Shown: positions 23,760 through 36,100 of the stretch, in pieces | Layout of the letters: every line of letters begins with the position of its first letter | How positions within the stretch are numbered: position 1 is the first letter of the stretch | Source of the DNA: Zhengitettix transpicula | Lineage: Eukaryota; Arthropoda; Insecta; Orthoptera; Tetrigidae | Length of the DNA: 64,000 bases | Direction of reading: 5' to 3' | NCBI GenBank assembly: GCA_037074705.1 | Contig: CM073591.1 | Span: forward strand, 129,649,032 to 129,713,031 | Program-made: the position numbers and the translations under genes | Notes under the pieces: generated by a model | Database searches by the model: none | Told to the model about the DNA's origin: nothing | What the model saw: only the letters and a program-made list of their open reading frames with translations

Positions 23760-24008
23760 CGTAAACAAATGGTTAGTCTTTGCCTTTCCAATCCTCCATT
23801 TGATCAAATCGTGCAATTTCTCTAAACATTCTCCTGACAGACGAAAATACTTGAAAAATCTATCTTCATGTGACTCCAGTTCGATGCATTAGCGGTGGTA
23901 TTTCCCTGTTGTCTTTTTATTATTGATTTCATGCACCCAACATGCTCTTTTCATCTTTGAGTTTTGCAAATCGAATAGCAGAAGGAGCTCTTCTTCGTCC
24001 GAGATCAT
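23760..24008 (-). pseudogene. Harbinger transposase exon 1 (third copy)
   Basis: From ATG at 24006-24008 the minus strand reads an acidic start, CWVHEINNKKTTGKYHR, then one in-frame stop, CIELESHEDRFFKYFRLSGE, CLEKLHDLI, and ends at a donor (TTACG|GTAAGTT). This is the conserved N-terminal Harbinger region of a lineage different from the 12.8 and 17.2 kb copies. No catalytic exon is visible next to it. Confidence 0.72.
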
Positions 24009-24515
24009 ACTCAATAACAACATCAAACCAAAATTAGTTTGAAAACGCACTAGAAAGCAGCGCCCAGACTGGACCGCTGTATGGCGTCCAAATTTTCAAC
24101 GACAATGTGAAAAAAGGTATTGTCGGTGCCTCAGATGTCCCCCCTTGACCCCACACCCGTCTGCTACCTCACTGCTTTTGAATTAAAACAAAGAACTGAT
24201 TGAATTTCGGTACAGTGGAAAAAACTCTAGCAGTTACGTGTTGATTGTTGAGGATGGGAGGCGGAGTAGAGTACACGTTTTAGACACGGAAAGAATCGTA
24301 TGCCACTTGGCAGTCTCCGTGCTTGTTACGGATCACGTCCACGTTGTAATGTAAACACTCGTGTGTTAAAAATTATGCAATTCCTGCCCGTTCTTCGTAC
24401 AACGCACTTTGCAAACTCGGAACGGTCTAAAATAAATCGAGCTAGCGTCTGTATTGTAGAATACACTTAATTTTGTACATTTTATCTTTGACCAGCATAT
24501 CACAATATATTTACT

Positions 24516-24560
<45 letters not shown>

Positions 24561-24647
24561 GGACTTTTTTGGGCAGGATATAAGTAACCATGTAGAAATG
24601 TTATTATTTCAGTAGTCATTTATTAATTTCTTAAAAATATAAAAACT
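24009..24647. other. non-genic stretch ending in (AT)n
   Basis: A possible Harbinger-like terminus (AGTCTCCGTGCTTGTTACGG) at about 24310-24330, then a long (AT)n run at about 24520-24557. No gene. Confidence 0.4.
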
Positions 24648-24653
24648 TTATTT
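24648..24653 (-). terminator. polyadenylation signal of the SAMTOR gene
   Basis: TTTATT on the plus strand is AATAAA on the gene strand, about 60 bases past the stop codon, a normal distance. Confidence 0.5.
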
Positions 24654-24710
24654 TTTTAATTTCATTATTAATAATATACACTTAACAATAGAATTAAGCA
24701 TAATTCTCTT

Positions 24711-25718
24711 TCAAAAATTAGGAAACTGAGCAAACATTTCAGTTATTGAAGCATAGTCAGTATCACACTTTACAACTGGTGTAACAATACAATCTTCATC
24801 ACTATCATCGTCTATATTATCTTGAGGAATTGGTAAAAAATATCCGGAATGAATTTCATTTGTTAGTTTTGTGAATTTGGTTACCATGTTATCCGCCCAC
24901 ATTTCCATTACATTTGCATTTATGTATTTTCGGAAGGCCATGCAATGTAGATGGGGTAATTTTTCATAATAAATTCTACAGAAACCCAAATGAGCTAATG
25001 TAATCCTCCACTGTTTCATTAATGAAGCATTTGCAGTTTCATGTTTGGAATCAGGAGTAATAATGAAAAGAAGACCTTCAGGTTTCAAACACTGATATGC
25101 TTTCTTGCAACATACAAATCTATCAAAGGGTGATGGTATATATTCCAACAGCAAAGAAAAAACAACAACATTAAACATATTTTGGGGGATATGTTTAATT
25201 TTGATATGCTCTTCAATATTACAGTCCACGTTGCATGCACAAACTTCAGCATTTATGAAATCACACTGCAGTACACTTGAACTTGCTGGAGTCAAATCAA
25301 TAGCGAACACCTCAAAGAAGCTAAATTTATTAAATGGATTGTAACAACTGCCGACATCCAATAAATATATCTTATCTAGAGAAGTTATCCAACCAATATA
25401 TGCATCATCCTTTTCCATACCTGACATTCTTTTACACTTTCTCCATTCCTTTTCTCGTTCCTCTGTAATTCCTCCCTCCATAAAATATTTCTTGCAATGA
25501 ATTACGATCCAGTTTATTCTACTTTCAGAATCATCATCATCTTTCCAAAACCCAGTAGCCAGTTGATGCATAGCTTTTGCATACTTTTCCAAAACATCTG
25601 TTTGCTTGCAGTGCATGTGCCATGCTTCTCTAACTCCTCGTTTCTTAGACTCCACACGAAGAGACCGGTGGACACTTTTAATATAATTTGCTAATTCTTT
25701 TTGTTCTGTTGATGCCAT
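24711..25718 (-). CDS. Samtor: SAMTOR (S-adenosylmethionine sensor upstream of mTORC1)
   Basis: This 335-residue protein matches the SAMTOR/BMT2 family, a class I methyltransferase fold that binds SAM and, when SAM-free, binds GATOR1-KICSTOR to restrain mTORC1. Seen: an N-terminal helical region (IKSVHRSLR); the SAM-binding loop LLDVGSCYNPF at about residues 119-129; the acidic FAIDLTP with Asp141; CDF at 152-154; FNVVVFSLLLEYIPSPFDR at about 182-200; CCKKAYQCLKPEGLLFIITP; and HLHCMAFRK. Human SAMTOR needs the matching Gly and Asp for SAM binding, and both are kept. The coding part is one exon. A splice acceptor (TTTATTTCAG) lies only six bases before the ATG, so a 5' UTR exon or a further N-terminal coding exon exists upstream; the human protein is longer at this end. 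The frame is fully open. Confidence 0.93.
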   Translation of the reverse strand: MASTEQKELANYIKSVHRSLRVESKKRGVREAWHMHCKQTDVLEKYAKAMHQLATGFWKDDDDSESRINWIVIHCKKYFMEGGITEEREKEWRKCKRMSGMEKDDAYIGWITSLDKIYLLDVGSCYNPFNKFSFFEVFAIDLTPASSSVLQCDFINAEVCACNVDCNIEEHIKIKHIPQNMFNVVVFSLLLEYIPSPFDRFVCCKKAYQCLKPEGLLFIITPDSKHETANASLMKQWRITLAHLGFCRIYYEKLPHLHCMAFRKYINANVMEMWADNMVTKFTKLTNEIHSGYFLPIPQDNIDDDSDEDCIVTPVVKCDTDYASITEMFAQFPNF

Positions 25719-26310
25719 TATACCCTGAAATAAAATAAAAATCTAAAAGTATTAGATCAAAAATATTTTAGCGATATTGCATCACTATGCTTCATAAAAC
25801 TATCAATACATATAATAATTTTTAGTTTGAATTAAGCAAAATATGAATTCCACATTTGATGAATGAGTGGACATGGCTTTTAGCATTGTCAAAATTGTTG
25901 TTGTTGTCACTTTGGGAATGAGCAGTTATTGCGTATTGTGTTTTAGACAGTTTAACAGGGCTGTAGTGATTAGCAATGTATTCACTGCCAACTACCCAAC
26001 CCCACCCTTGACCACAAAAAAAATGTATCCCACAACTCACCATAACCAACTTTCCTAGACTATAATAACTCAATTCCATCCTATGCTTGGTCTATTCATG
26101 ACTGCAGTCCAATCCTGATATAAAAATTATCTTTCCTACAATAATCCAAATTGGCCCCAATGATCACCATAAGTTCAATCAAATAATCTTCCAGACTCTG
26201 TAACATCCTCTTCCACCCTTGGATGCCCTAACTTAATATTCCCTGCCATGCAGTAGGAATAGGTACCATATCTGCCCTATCATTCATGCTAGCCAGTTCA
26301 CAGACCTTCT
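25719..26310. other. non-genic stretch with possible Penelope-like tail
   Basis: No gene recognised. The segment leads into the repeat arm at 26311 and resembles the sequence before the corresponding arm at 30125, so it may be a decayed Penelope-like 3' region. Confidence 0.35.
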
Positions 26311-26770
26311 TTTCTGATGAAGGGGGCTCACGCTCATAAAATTTTATATATATTTTGATTTCTCAGCCCGATAGGACCAACTGTTGATTTCAGAGTAAGT
26401 TGAGTTCGCTGTCTCTTTTTCATATCCAAATGTTTTTTTAATTTGACCTCGTCTCATTTTCCTAATTTGGGTAGACAAGAGAGACAGAGCATACCTGACT
26501 TACCTTAAATCAGCATTTGTTCCAGTCAGACTGGAACGTAATAGAATTTTAAATATTCAAGGACCTGAGCACCCTTCTTATGAAAATAGGCCTGAACGTC
26601 GAGCTCCTCCTCTTCATCCCTCTTTATTATCCAATTAAACATATACATACATACACACACGAGGTCAAATTAAATAACACATTTGGATAGGAAAGAGAGA
26701 TAGCAATTTATCTGAAATCAACAGCTGGTCCAGTATGGCTGAGCTGTAAAGATATTTCAAATTTTATATA
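26311..26770. repeat. inverted-repeat element with hammerhead-like hairpin
   Basis: The left arm (26311-26470, starting TTCTGATGAAGGGGGCTCAC) is complementary to 26645-26770. Arm landmarks are ACCAACTGTTGATTTCAG, CTGTCTCTTTTTCATATCC and AATTTGACCTCG on one side and the inverse on the other. The same arm occurs at 30125-30270, 30300-30436 and 48895-48990. The CTGATGA plus GGGGGC start is the recurring hairpin motif, here with a weakened right stem. Confidence 0.65.
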
Positions 26771-27079
26771 TATATAATATATATGTATATTTTGAAACTT
26801 TTTGCAATTATCTAACTTTGGCAGATAATGTAAACTTATTCAATATTTGACAGTTACATATGATGCGTTGGGAACAAAAAGTTTGATTTTTGAACACTCC
26901 AACCATTTAAATATTTTGTGTTAATGCGAAGTTGTAGTTTGAATAAATTTTGTTTATCTGAATTGTTAATTAACATTAATATAAGTGATTAGTTCAGTTT
27001 CGTTCGACATAGCCGATTAGTCTCGATTCCAAAAGCCAAATTTCTTTTGTATTAAATAAGTCTTCTCGGGCTTCTAACC

Positions 27080-27180
27080 GAGTAAACAATTGTATTTGCG
27101 ACGTTTCGATGACGTTCACTGCCATTGTCTTCAATCGAACTTTATTCATTCTCTACACCGAGAAAGAATACATTCTTGTG
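27080..27180 (-). repeat. recurring GAAACGTCG hairpin motif, another variant
   Basis: The minus strand contains GATTGAAGACAATGGCAGTG, then CATCGAAACGTCGCAAATAC, flanked by CTTTCTCGG / CCGAGAA. It has the same layout as 36650-36705. Such tails occur in Penelope-like elements; no protein is decodable here. Confidence 0.45.
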
Positions 27181-28064
27181 TATTAATCAACACATCTAAT
27201 AATGTGCGCTAAAATGCCTAGATGGGATTGTGTGTAAAATCTTTAATTATCATTTGTCATTAGCCTAATTTATACAATTCGTAACTCCCGTTTTATTAGA
27301 GAGTATATTACAGAATATATTTTAAATGCAATATCAATATTATTTATTTCAAAATAACCTCATTTATTAATAAATTTCGTACAGTTTTAAATACAGATTT
27401 CCGTTTTGTTAGTATAATGATTCACTCACGTTAGGAATTAAATTCTGAAAATTATCAGAAAAGAAATGGCTGATTGTTAATTAAAACATGTTTTTGAGAC
27501 AATTTCTACAATCAGCTTTCGTGGATTGTAATGTAAATAATATATAGTACAATAACTTGTCTTTCGAAAATTTCACGGAGCATCAACTTTCTTTTTTTTC
27601 CTCGCCATAATTAAACTTCTACGGTCTATGAACGAAAATATTGTACAATACCTTTAACTCTTGTTGTTATTTATGAGGAACATTTTCTACAGTTCTTTTC
27701 GACTGAAAATATGGCTTTTGTGCGACGAATTAGAAAGAAACTTATTGCTCCGTATTTAACTCTTATGACGTAGGGTATTCATTGGAAAGTTGGTGACAGT
27801 GGGTTTGTCGTATATGTTCAACAAAGTCAGATATAAAACGCAATCTATCGAATAAAATGATTTCTTGATTGTATAAAATATTAAATGATTACTTCGCCAT
27901 CCTGATTTCATCAGTGATTATTTCAACAGCCGGTTTACCAATATCGCATCGGTAATGTTATTAATCATAAATTTGACAAAGATGCAGAATAAGTGTACAA
28001 AACTGAATCACATTTGTCTGTCGCTTTAATATTTATGCGTGTGTAGTATTCAAACTCTACTAAA
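27181..28064. other. intergenic stretch upstream of the ARL gene
   Basis: AT-rich with no coding features. It should hold the ARL promoter and 5' UTR, but I see no convincing TATA box or initiator to place. Confidence 0.4.
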
Positions 28065-31000
28065 ATGGTGAATACTTGGACAAGCAAAAATAAACTATTT
28101 TTGCTATTAGGATCAGGAGTCTTGGGAGCCTGTGGTTTTGCAGTTTATAAATTCTGGAAGCACAGGGAATCGAAAAGTATTGACGAAGGATTTGAAGATG
28201 TTTCAAGAGTAAGTGTATTTTTTAATATCGTTACTGATTTCCCCGTATTACATTATTTTATTGAAAAATATAGCGAAACGTTTACATTGTGGATACATGT
28301 CAGTTTTGTTTCCATGTATATCTTTTCACAAATCATTTGAAATATATTTGTAATAAAATATGTAGACTTCTTTATTTTAGCATATAATATTTTAAATTCC
28401 TGTGAGTGTCATAAATTATTTGACATTGAAAAATGTGCACAAACGTGGACAATTTTGAAGAGCATTCCAAGTGATTATAATCACTTACCTGTGTAGCACA
28501 CGTTTATGATTCTCATTCTATATTAGATGTAAAAATAATCACTAGAGATGTATAAAACATGCAGATATAGAATATAAAAACTTAATTTGTAATAAAATAT
28601 GATTTGGCATCTAAATGAATTATTGTATGCTATTTTATAGATTGAAGAAATACCAGAAAAAAGAATATTGGTTCTTGGTTTGGAGAGCAGTGGAAAAAGT
28701 ACAATAGTGGCTCAAATCACATCAGATATCCCAGTAATTAAAGATTTGAAACCAACTGAAGGTTTCAATGTTACTTGCCTTCAAGGCAAAAATATCACTC
28801 TCAAGATATGGGAAAGTAAGTTACATATGTGTTACTCTTAATAATTATTAAACATTATACTTCCTTGATGTATGTCAGTAGTATAAGATGATAATTTCCT
28901 TGACAATTTGTACTTAAATATAAAACATATTGCTTATGTTAAATTATTAATATTTATAGTCTAAAGATTTAGACAAATAGGAAAGAGGGAAGTAGTTTAA
29001 TGACTTACCACAGTCACAAAGTCAGACACAATACTTAATTCAAATTTACAGAGCTTTTGTCTCCTTATTAAGTCAGTCTGCTTATTTATGAGTTGATGCA
29101 GCATATTTCAAGATTTAAAAATTTAAAGTTGTGAATACACACTTTATAACTTATTAAATTTTGAAAGTCCACGGATATTGTTGCTGGTGTGCAGATCTAC
29201 ATTTCAATACATGATGGTGTTGAACTGAAACTGTAAATAGTGGTCCATCTATGGGTAGTCAGATAGCCCCCATCCTAAGCCAACATGTTCATGGGACAAC
29301 TGGAATAGCAACACTAAAATACCTCTCTTCTGGGTACAATTGACAGATGACATCTTCATACAATGTACTCACATGCCAGATGCCCTTTCAGAGTTCACTA
29401 CTCCTCCAATATCTCCTTCATGGATGTTGATGTAAACCTAAACTTGAGCTTACTTAGCCACATCTAACATACAACCACCTTGCATTCACCCTCACTTCAC
29501 TAGTTGTCATCTTGACCACACCACAGCCTAGCCCTCAGGGGAGCTTGCATTTTCTCCACCTGGAATAGAGGCAGGTAATGTTTTCTTTGATTTTGTAGGT
29601 GTTACCCAACTCTCCTCCCACATCATGTATCAAATTAATTCCAAATTCTGTCCTTTCTATATCAGCCAAACCAAATGACCTCTCCTTGAAAGCATTGCTA
29701 ACCACTGTCAAACTATCCAAAACCCAATTTCCAATAGCTGCTCATCTCCAAAATAACAACCCTCCCTAAAGCTTTAGTCATTAGATGCTGAACTCCATCT
29801 TTGGGAACTCCCCTTCCAGCACATCTTACAGTCTAGGCAAAGTCCTGGACTCAACATCCTCTAATATTGTTATAGTGGTCATTGTATTAGAAGTATTGAT
29901 ATTGTGTTGAAATCTTGTATCAACATAATATTATGATAATTGTTATAATGATCTGTTCAATCTACTCCTTGTTCTCCTTCTTTTACTTTTTAACTTCCTA
30001 TCCTTTTCTTTACTTTTTACCTTTCATTCCAATGAGAGTTGTTGGTTTTGTTGGGTGTTGATGGTTGCTGTCTAACAGCTAGTGCACCTCAGTTTGAATT
30101 CGTCAATTCTTGCCTGATCCTCTATCCTGACGAAGGGGACTCAGGCCTACAAAAATTTGCAATATTCCTTCACCTCAGCCTGACAGGACCAACTTTTTAT
30201 TTCAGTTAAGTCAACTTTGCTGTCTCTCTTTCCTATCTAATTGTTATTTAATTTGACCTCATTACATTTTCCTAAGTGTTATATATACAAATCACATAAG
30301 GGAAATGTAACAGGGTCAAATTAATTAACTCACTTGGATAGGAATTAGTAGCTGACTAACCTTAAGTCAACAGTTGGTTCAGTAAGGATTTATAAAAAAA
30401 TCAAATTTTCACTTACCTCAGCCACCTTCATCAGGATAGTACATCTGAACTGTGTGGCAGTATGAATTGTTGAAGTCAAACCCTAGCGAATCCACTGTTG
30501 GATAGCATCAGTAGAGACCCAACAAAGCCAATGACTGTCTCTCTGAAGGAAAGGTCACGACAATGGAAAAATAACAGAATAATACATATTATATTATGAC
30601 ATTTAATTTTCAAGGTCCAATATATACAAATACATTTGTATAAACACACTGTATTTGTTTCAAAGAGTTTAAGGAAAAGCATTTTTTTAGAGGATGTTGA
30701 GTCCAGGATCTTGTTTGGATTTGTTGGAAGGAGTATTGCCAAATATGGAGTTGATCATCTGACAAATTAAGGTGGTAAGGCTTTGTGTGAAGCATTGGTC
30801 ATAATTGCTGGTGTGGCTCTGAATGTAAGCAGTTATTACAAAGTGTTGTTTTGACAGTGCTGTGGTGGTTAACAAATTGTTTTGGAAGAGATCATTTTGT
30901 TTTGTCAATGTAAAAAAGCAGAACTGTGTCTGCAGCTTGTCTGGTAAATGATGCAGGAGTAGAAGTGGGTACTGTTTTCTTTAATCTTGTAGATGGCTTT

Positions 31001-33167
31001 TTGTGAAAGTACCTGGAGAATTATACAAGATTGAATGTTAAGACAGACATTATTGTACCTGCTTCAACTGCATCTAATTATCTGACTTACAGCAACAAAT
31101 GAAATTATGTATTAAATAATGTTTATATTTCATTTAGATAATATCACATTTTACTGTTTTTGTTCATTTGTAATTATTATATTACTCTCTTCTGATCAGT
31201 TGGTGGAGGTGACAGTGTTCGTCCATATTGGACTAATTTCCTACAAGATACAGATCTGCTAGTGTTTGTGGTTGATGCAGCTGATGAACATGGACTTCCT
31301 CAGGCTGTACGTGAAGTGAAAGCACTTTTGGGTGATGAGAGATTGGCTCATGTTCCTGTGTTAATTCTTGCCAACAAACAGGTAACTTGCAACTTAAGTA
31401 ACAATTTATTTTACTTAGATTCCATATTTTTACATAAACAGTCACCATAATTTTGGGGTATTTAGAATGATTTTTGTCCTTATATGAAAGTAATGGCAAC
31501 AACCTTGAACAGTGTGCTTGAAAATTGCCCTTACAAATTTTTAGGACTTAAGTGAGGATAAAGTAGTACATGTCTTAACTCATGTCCATAAACGTACAAT
31601 TTCTGTACTAGTACTGTATCAGAACAGGTGTCTTAACACGAACACTTTAGCTGGGGTAATTTAGCTAGGCATGACTCAATACATCACTTTTCTTACAATT
31701 CAACTTGTTAGATAATAATAATACTAAGGAAACACAAAAGGAAACAATCATTTTTGACAAATGCCTTTGTTTACTTTTAAACTTAATATTCTGTTTTTGT
31801 CTCCTTCAGAGTATTGGTATATTCTGATTCACAACTCTGTTTAGATGTGGTGACCACCAACATCATTTCATACATTGTCCCTACTCATGCCAGAATATCT
31901 TTCCCTATTTTTTTCTATGTGGGAAAATGTACAATGGATGAAATCAGGTGGTTAGATCACCTTTGCCTATACATCTGCTGGCACAAGTTGTGGTCACTTC
32001 ACAGTTGTGATGGAGCAAGTTTACAAGAACATCATTTGTAGGAACAATGTGTGTAACAAAGTTGATGGTTGCAAGGACAAATCATAGTTATAGTGGATCA
32101 GAATGCTAGCTATCTTCTGAAGAAGACAAAAAAGATTATTATGTTAAACTCTAACAGAAACCATGTAAAGACAGTAAACAAAACTGTATGTGAAAAATAA
32201 TTAGGTTTCCTTTTTGCATCTTTAGTATTATTACCTAATTAGTTGAAAGTACTGAATCACACATAACTAAATTACTTAAGTAAAATGGTTACATTAAGAT
32301 ACCTGTTTTGATACGGTACATACACAGAAATTATATGTTTCCAGACGAGGGTTCCAATTCAAAACATGAACTATTCAATCCATCTAAAGTCCTAAATGTT
32401 TGTAAGGGGTCATTTTTGAACACCCTTTTCAATTTTTTGCTTTACATTTGCTCAAACAAATTAAATAATTGTAGATATCAATTATAGTATTTCATAAAAA
32501 AATAGTTTTTAAATTCAGAAAAATAGGATATTTAATATACTTTTGAATTTTAGAATTAAATCTCCAATGAAATTAAAATTACATTCATAATCATTTACTC
32601 ATATTAAAGGAATAAAATCATTTGCTTAACAAAGCTATAGTGTTATCAGCTTCCAAAATCCAATTAATATTAGTCATAAGTTCAAAAGGCTTATTTTTGT
32701 CCTAAACATTTTTTCCTGAAATTTCATTTTAATAAATCTAACAATAGAATACATTATTGACTTATATTTATGATAATAGTACCTTTTGTTAAATCCAAAT
32801 TTCCATTATAAAAATGCATATTCTGAGAGATGACAGATACTTAGAGATAAGTAGCAAAATTAAATCAAATTTCTGCAAATAGTTGTGATTGTTAGTCATA
32901 TTTATATATAGAGACAAGTATCATATATGTATTGTATTATGGCAATCTCTAGTTTGAAAGTTTTAATGTATAATTTATTGTTCTCAGGACCTACATGGAG
33001 CCAAAAAGCCTGATGAGGTTGCAGAAATTCTAGATCTTAATAGCATTCCTAGATCCAAACACAAAGTGAGAGTTCTGGGTACTACAGCTGTCCAGTTGCA
33101 AGCAATTGAAAAGCATGAATCAATGACAAAAGTGAAAAATGCTCTATTATCAATGTGCTATGAATAA
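28065..33167 (+). CDS. ARL9/ARL10-like small GTPase, four exons, membrane-anchored
   Basis: Exons 28065-28208, 28641-28815, 31200-31381 and 32988-33167 join in frame at GT-AG introns into a 226-residue protein. Residues 11-31 are a hydrophobic segment (LFLLLGSGVLGACGFAVYKF), a likely N-terminal membrane anchor as in vertebrate ARL10. Then follow the P-loop GLESSGKST (61-69), the switch II block WEIGGGDSVRPYW (105-117), VFVVDAAD, and NKQD (165-168), whose Asp is the first codon of exon 4. Arf proteins usually have WDxGGQ; here Asp is Glu and the catalytic Gln is Gly, as expected for the ARL9/ARL10 group, so intrinsic GTP hydrolysis is probably weak. Intron 2 (2.4 kb) holds Penelope-like and inverted-repeat DNA. 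Its exact cellular role is not known to me. Confidence 0.88.
29170..30270 (+). mobile_element. Penelope-like element fragment (in ARL intron 2)
   Basis: It reads degenerate blocks: SMGSQIAPILS near 29260 (RT motif with GxxMGSPLSP), then near 29620-29740 SHIMYQINSKFCPFYISQTK and LLESIANHCQ, which fit the Cys-containing GIY-YIG endonuclease region after the RT in Penelope elements. It ends with the repeat arm at 30125-30270, which starts with the CTGACGAAGGGGAC hairpin motif. Many stops. The assignment rests on short motifs. Confidence 0.45.
30300..31010 (-). mobile_element. Penelope-like tail, inverted copy
   Basis: The minus strand from about 31010 to 30690 is a diverged copy of the plus-strand sequence at 29560-29870; both end in CCTGGACTCAACATCCT. 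The arm 30300-30436 is complementary to 30125-30270. Two copies thus lie tail to tail about 30 bases apart, giving arms of several hundred bases. Confidence 0.55.
31382..32987 (+). other. ARL intron 3
   Basis: Bounded by CAG|GTAACT and TTCTCAG|GAC. AT-rich, with no other gene or recognisable element. Confidence 0.8.
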
Positions 33168-36100
33168 TTCAATGTTGTGTGTTTTTATATTGATGACATC
33201 AATTTAAACATGTAAATATTAAACAAAAATAGTTTATTACCAATTCATAGCTCATTAGCATCTAATGTATCAAGTTCATACAAGTTATAACTGAAATGAA
33301 TAATTATTTTAGTGAGAAACTTTAATGCACTTAATATATTATTGTGACATAAATACTATTTTTTAAATCATTAAAAATATTTAACTCATGTTATATGTTG
33401 ACAACCAATAATTCAAGTTTTCTTAATTGGTAAAATTGCTATAAAAGAAATTCATTCAATTAAATCACATCTTAATATTTTGAATGTCTCAACCTATACT
33501 TTCCCTATTGAGTTGCAAAGAGGTAAGTAAATAATTGACAAAATTGATTAAGATAATTTGGTTCATTTATCCAACCTTTTAAAGATGAATATAGTTAAAA
33601 TATTTTTAATGAAATTAAAAAGAATACTTGTGACAAACCTTGTAGTTTTAAATATTTTATTTTCATGGTAAATGATTGTTAAATGTAACTATTTATTTTA
33701 CACAATTTATATATTCCTGGCACTTTTATTTTGGCAAAGCAATTGTTAATTTTTATAACTATCAAAATATTTATTAATGCTAATCAAATAATTGTTTCAT
33801 GATCTAAAATTATTTAGTTATTCATTAAGTTCAAATTTAATCTGTCCTTATAATATACTGACATAAATCTGCAATGAATAACTTCAAATTTAGTCTGTCC
33901 TTATAATATACAAACATAAATATGCAAAGTGCCTGAAAACATTACTGAACAAATTTTCATCAAACTTGTCATCCTTGGCATGTCTTTTCACAATTACTTA
34001 TATTATGATCCAAATTGTTAATGATACAAAAAGTTCTGTGTATCCATTCTTAGTTATATTCTCCTTGTTATGAAATATTTTTTTACTTGCTCAATTTTTG
34101 TATTTAGATTTAAGTTCTGTATGTCTGCTCTTGTATTTTTTTCATCAACCCAGTTAAATATCTTTGCCCAAATCCAATAGTAATAAACTTTTACCGTTCT
34201 TTCATGCATTCCATTCAATGATTAAATTTATTTCTTTACACTAGAACCTCTGTTACTCACTCCAAACTCAATAAACTTGTTCACTTGATTTGGTACTTTT
34301 CTAGACCAAAACAATGTTCAGGTAATGTGATGTGTTTTTAGTTTTATATTTTTCTTGTGAATTCCATCTGAGATTTATACATTGTTGATTTGTAAGTGTC
34401 CCTAACATAAATTGAAATTATCTCTTGTCTTTACTGTACATAAGTACTATTATCTTATATTCCATGTTTGCTGTAATTGTATAATGTTATTCATAGAGAA
34501 GCACAAACATAAAATGAAATTCAAATTGAATAAAGTTGGCTTATGTTATTGTATTCTCTAAAAATGAACCTAAAATTCTGGCAGTTTGACAGTGGAAAAC
34601 TAAAATTATGTTCTAATTAAAATCTCTCATAACTAAATTCATTTTTAAACGTGCCTTTACTCTCTCAAAATTTCATTGCATCATGTACTAAAGTTATTTT
34701 TTATCTCCTGATGCAAAAGCAGAGACGACTTGATGTAACTACAGCAGTGTTCAAACTTTTGCACCCAATGACATTTTTTCCCTTTTCCTGAAGTCAAAGT
34801 TATGTCCAAAACCTTTTTCCAAACTCATAATTGTGTAACTATATTTCTCAAGAAGAAAATAAAGCAATTATTTCCAAATCATATTCAAGAAAATGGAAAT
34901 TCAATAACATAAATCTAAGCCAAATTTAAAAGAATCACTGTAGCAAAGATACTAGACAAACATGTTCCATGGTGGATTATCGACACTAATGATTATAAAA
35001 TGGGCCCTGTTGTGGATGATGAAATTATTTATTTATTTAATTTGGACAAGTTTGGCACTGCACAATAAACAGAAGTAATGCATGAATTTTGTTTTTGCAT
35101 TTATTGGGTACAATGTTAAGGTGGGCGAAGGAAATCAATCGATCTTATTCTTAAAATTACATGTACATTCAGATTAGTAACATAAAGTTATGTAATTGCT
35201 ATAATGCCAAGCTGCTTGAAAAATTATTTTGTACAAATTCCCTATTTCTGTGTCATTCCCCAGCAATCTTGCTGCAGCACAATGAAGAGAGAGTTTTTTA
35301 GCTTTATGGGTAACAATGAATGCTGTGCATTGGTCATTCCAGACAGAAATTTTGTACTACAGTCATGATAACACATGGCTGACTCAGCAGGACTGAGCGC
35401 ACTGAAAGGCAGGCAGTTTAAAACCTTCATTATTGAAGCAGAAGTTCATACTCTTAAAATACAATTTTTACAAAGGTATGTAAATTTAAGAAAAATTATG
35501 TGCACCAGCCACCACTGATGAAAACATATTTCCATGTGAACCTGTGATTCACATAACAATATCAGAGTGGATGAACTTGTCTCTTTGCAACACATTTAAT
35601 ACGACCATGGGAGCAGCAGTATCATGCCATGAAATGTGGACAATATTGAAGTTTCTTGTGGTAGGAAGGAATTCAAATACTTGAGCATAATTTCACCACA
35701 GGCACTAACATGATATAGAAATTGGTTGTGTTCATTACGAGATGCTGAAAAAATATATAAATTCATTAAGGATTATTTGTTAAGTTAAAATTGTCTTCTC
35801 TTAAATGGAAGATTTGGGGAAAAAATAAAATTTGGCACTATTCAGAATTGAGAGATTTGATCTGGAGACCAAGTAATTAGTAGGGTTTTAGGAAAACTTT
35901 GTTTTTTCAACTGTAAATAAGTCATGATTAATTTTTAGTGTAATATTTCTTTTTATTATTTTTTAAAATATTCGTCTTAAAGGATGTGTTTACTATTTAA
36001 AAATATTTTACCAGGAATTTTTAAAAATATTTTCTATTCTCTGTTTTTACTAATGAAGAGCGCGGTAATATTTCAGATTAAGTAGATGATTCCTGTACTT

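Noticed and set aside
24520..24557. (AT)n as a CRISPR-like or regulatory array
   Set aside because: A simple dinucleotide microsatellite, without spacers; CRISPR is not expected in an animal genome.
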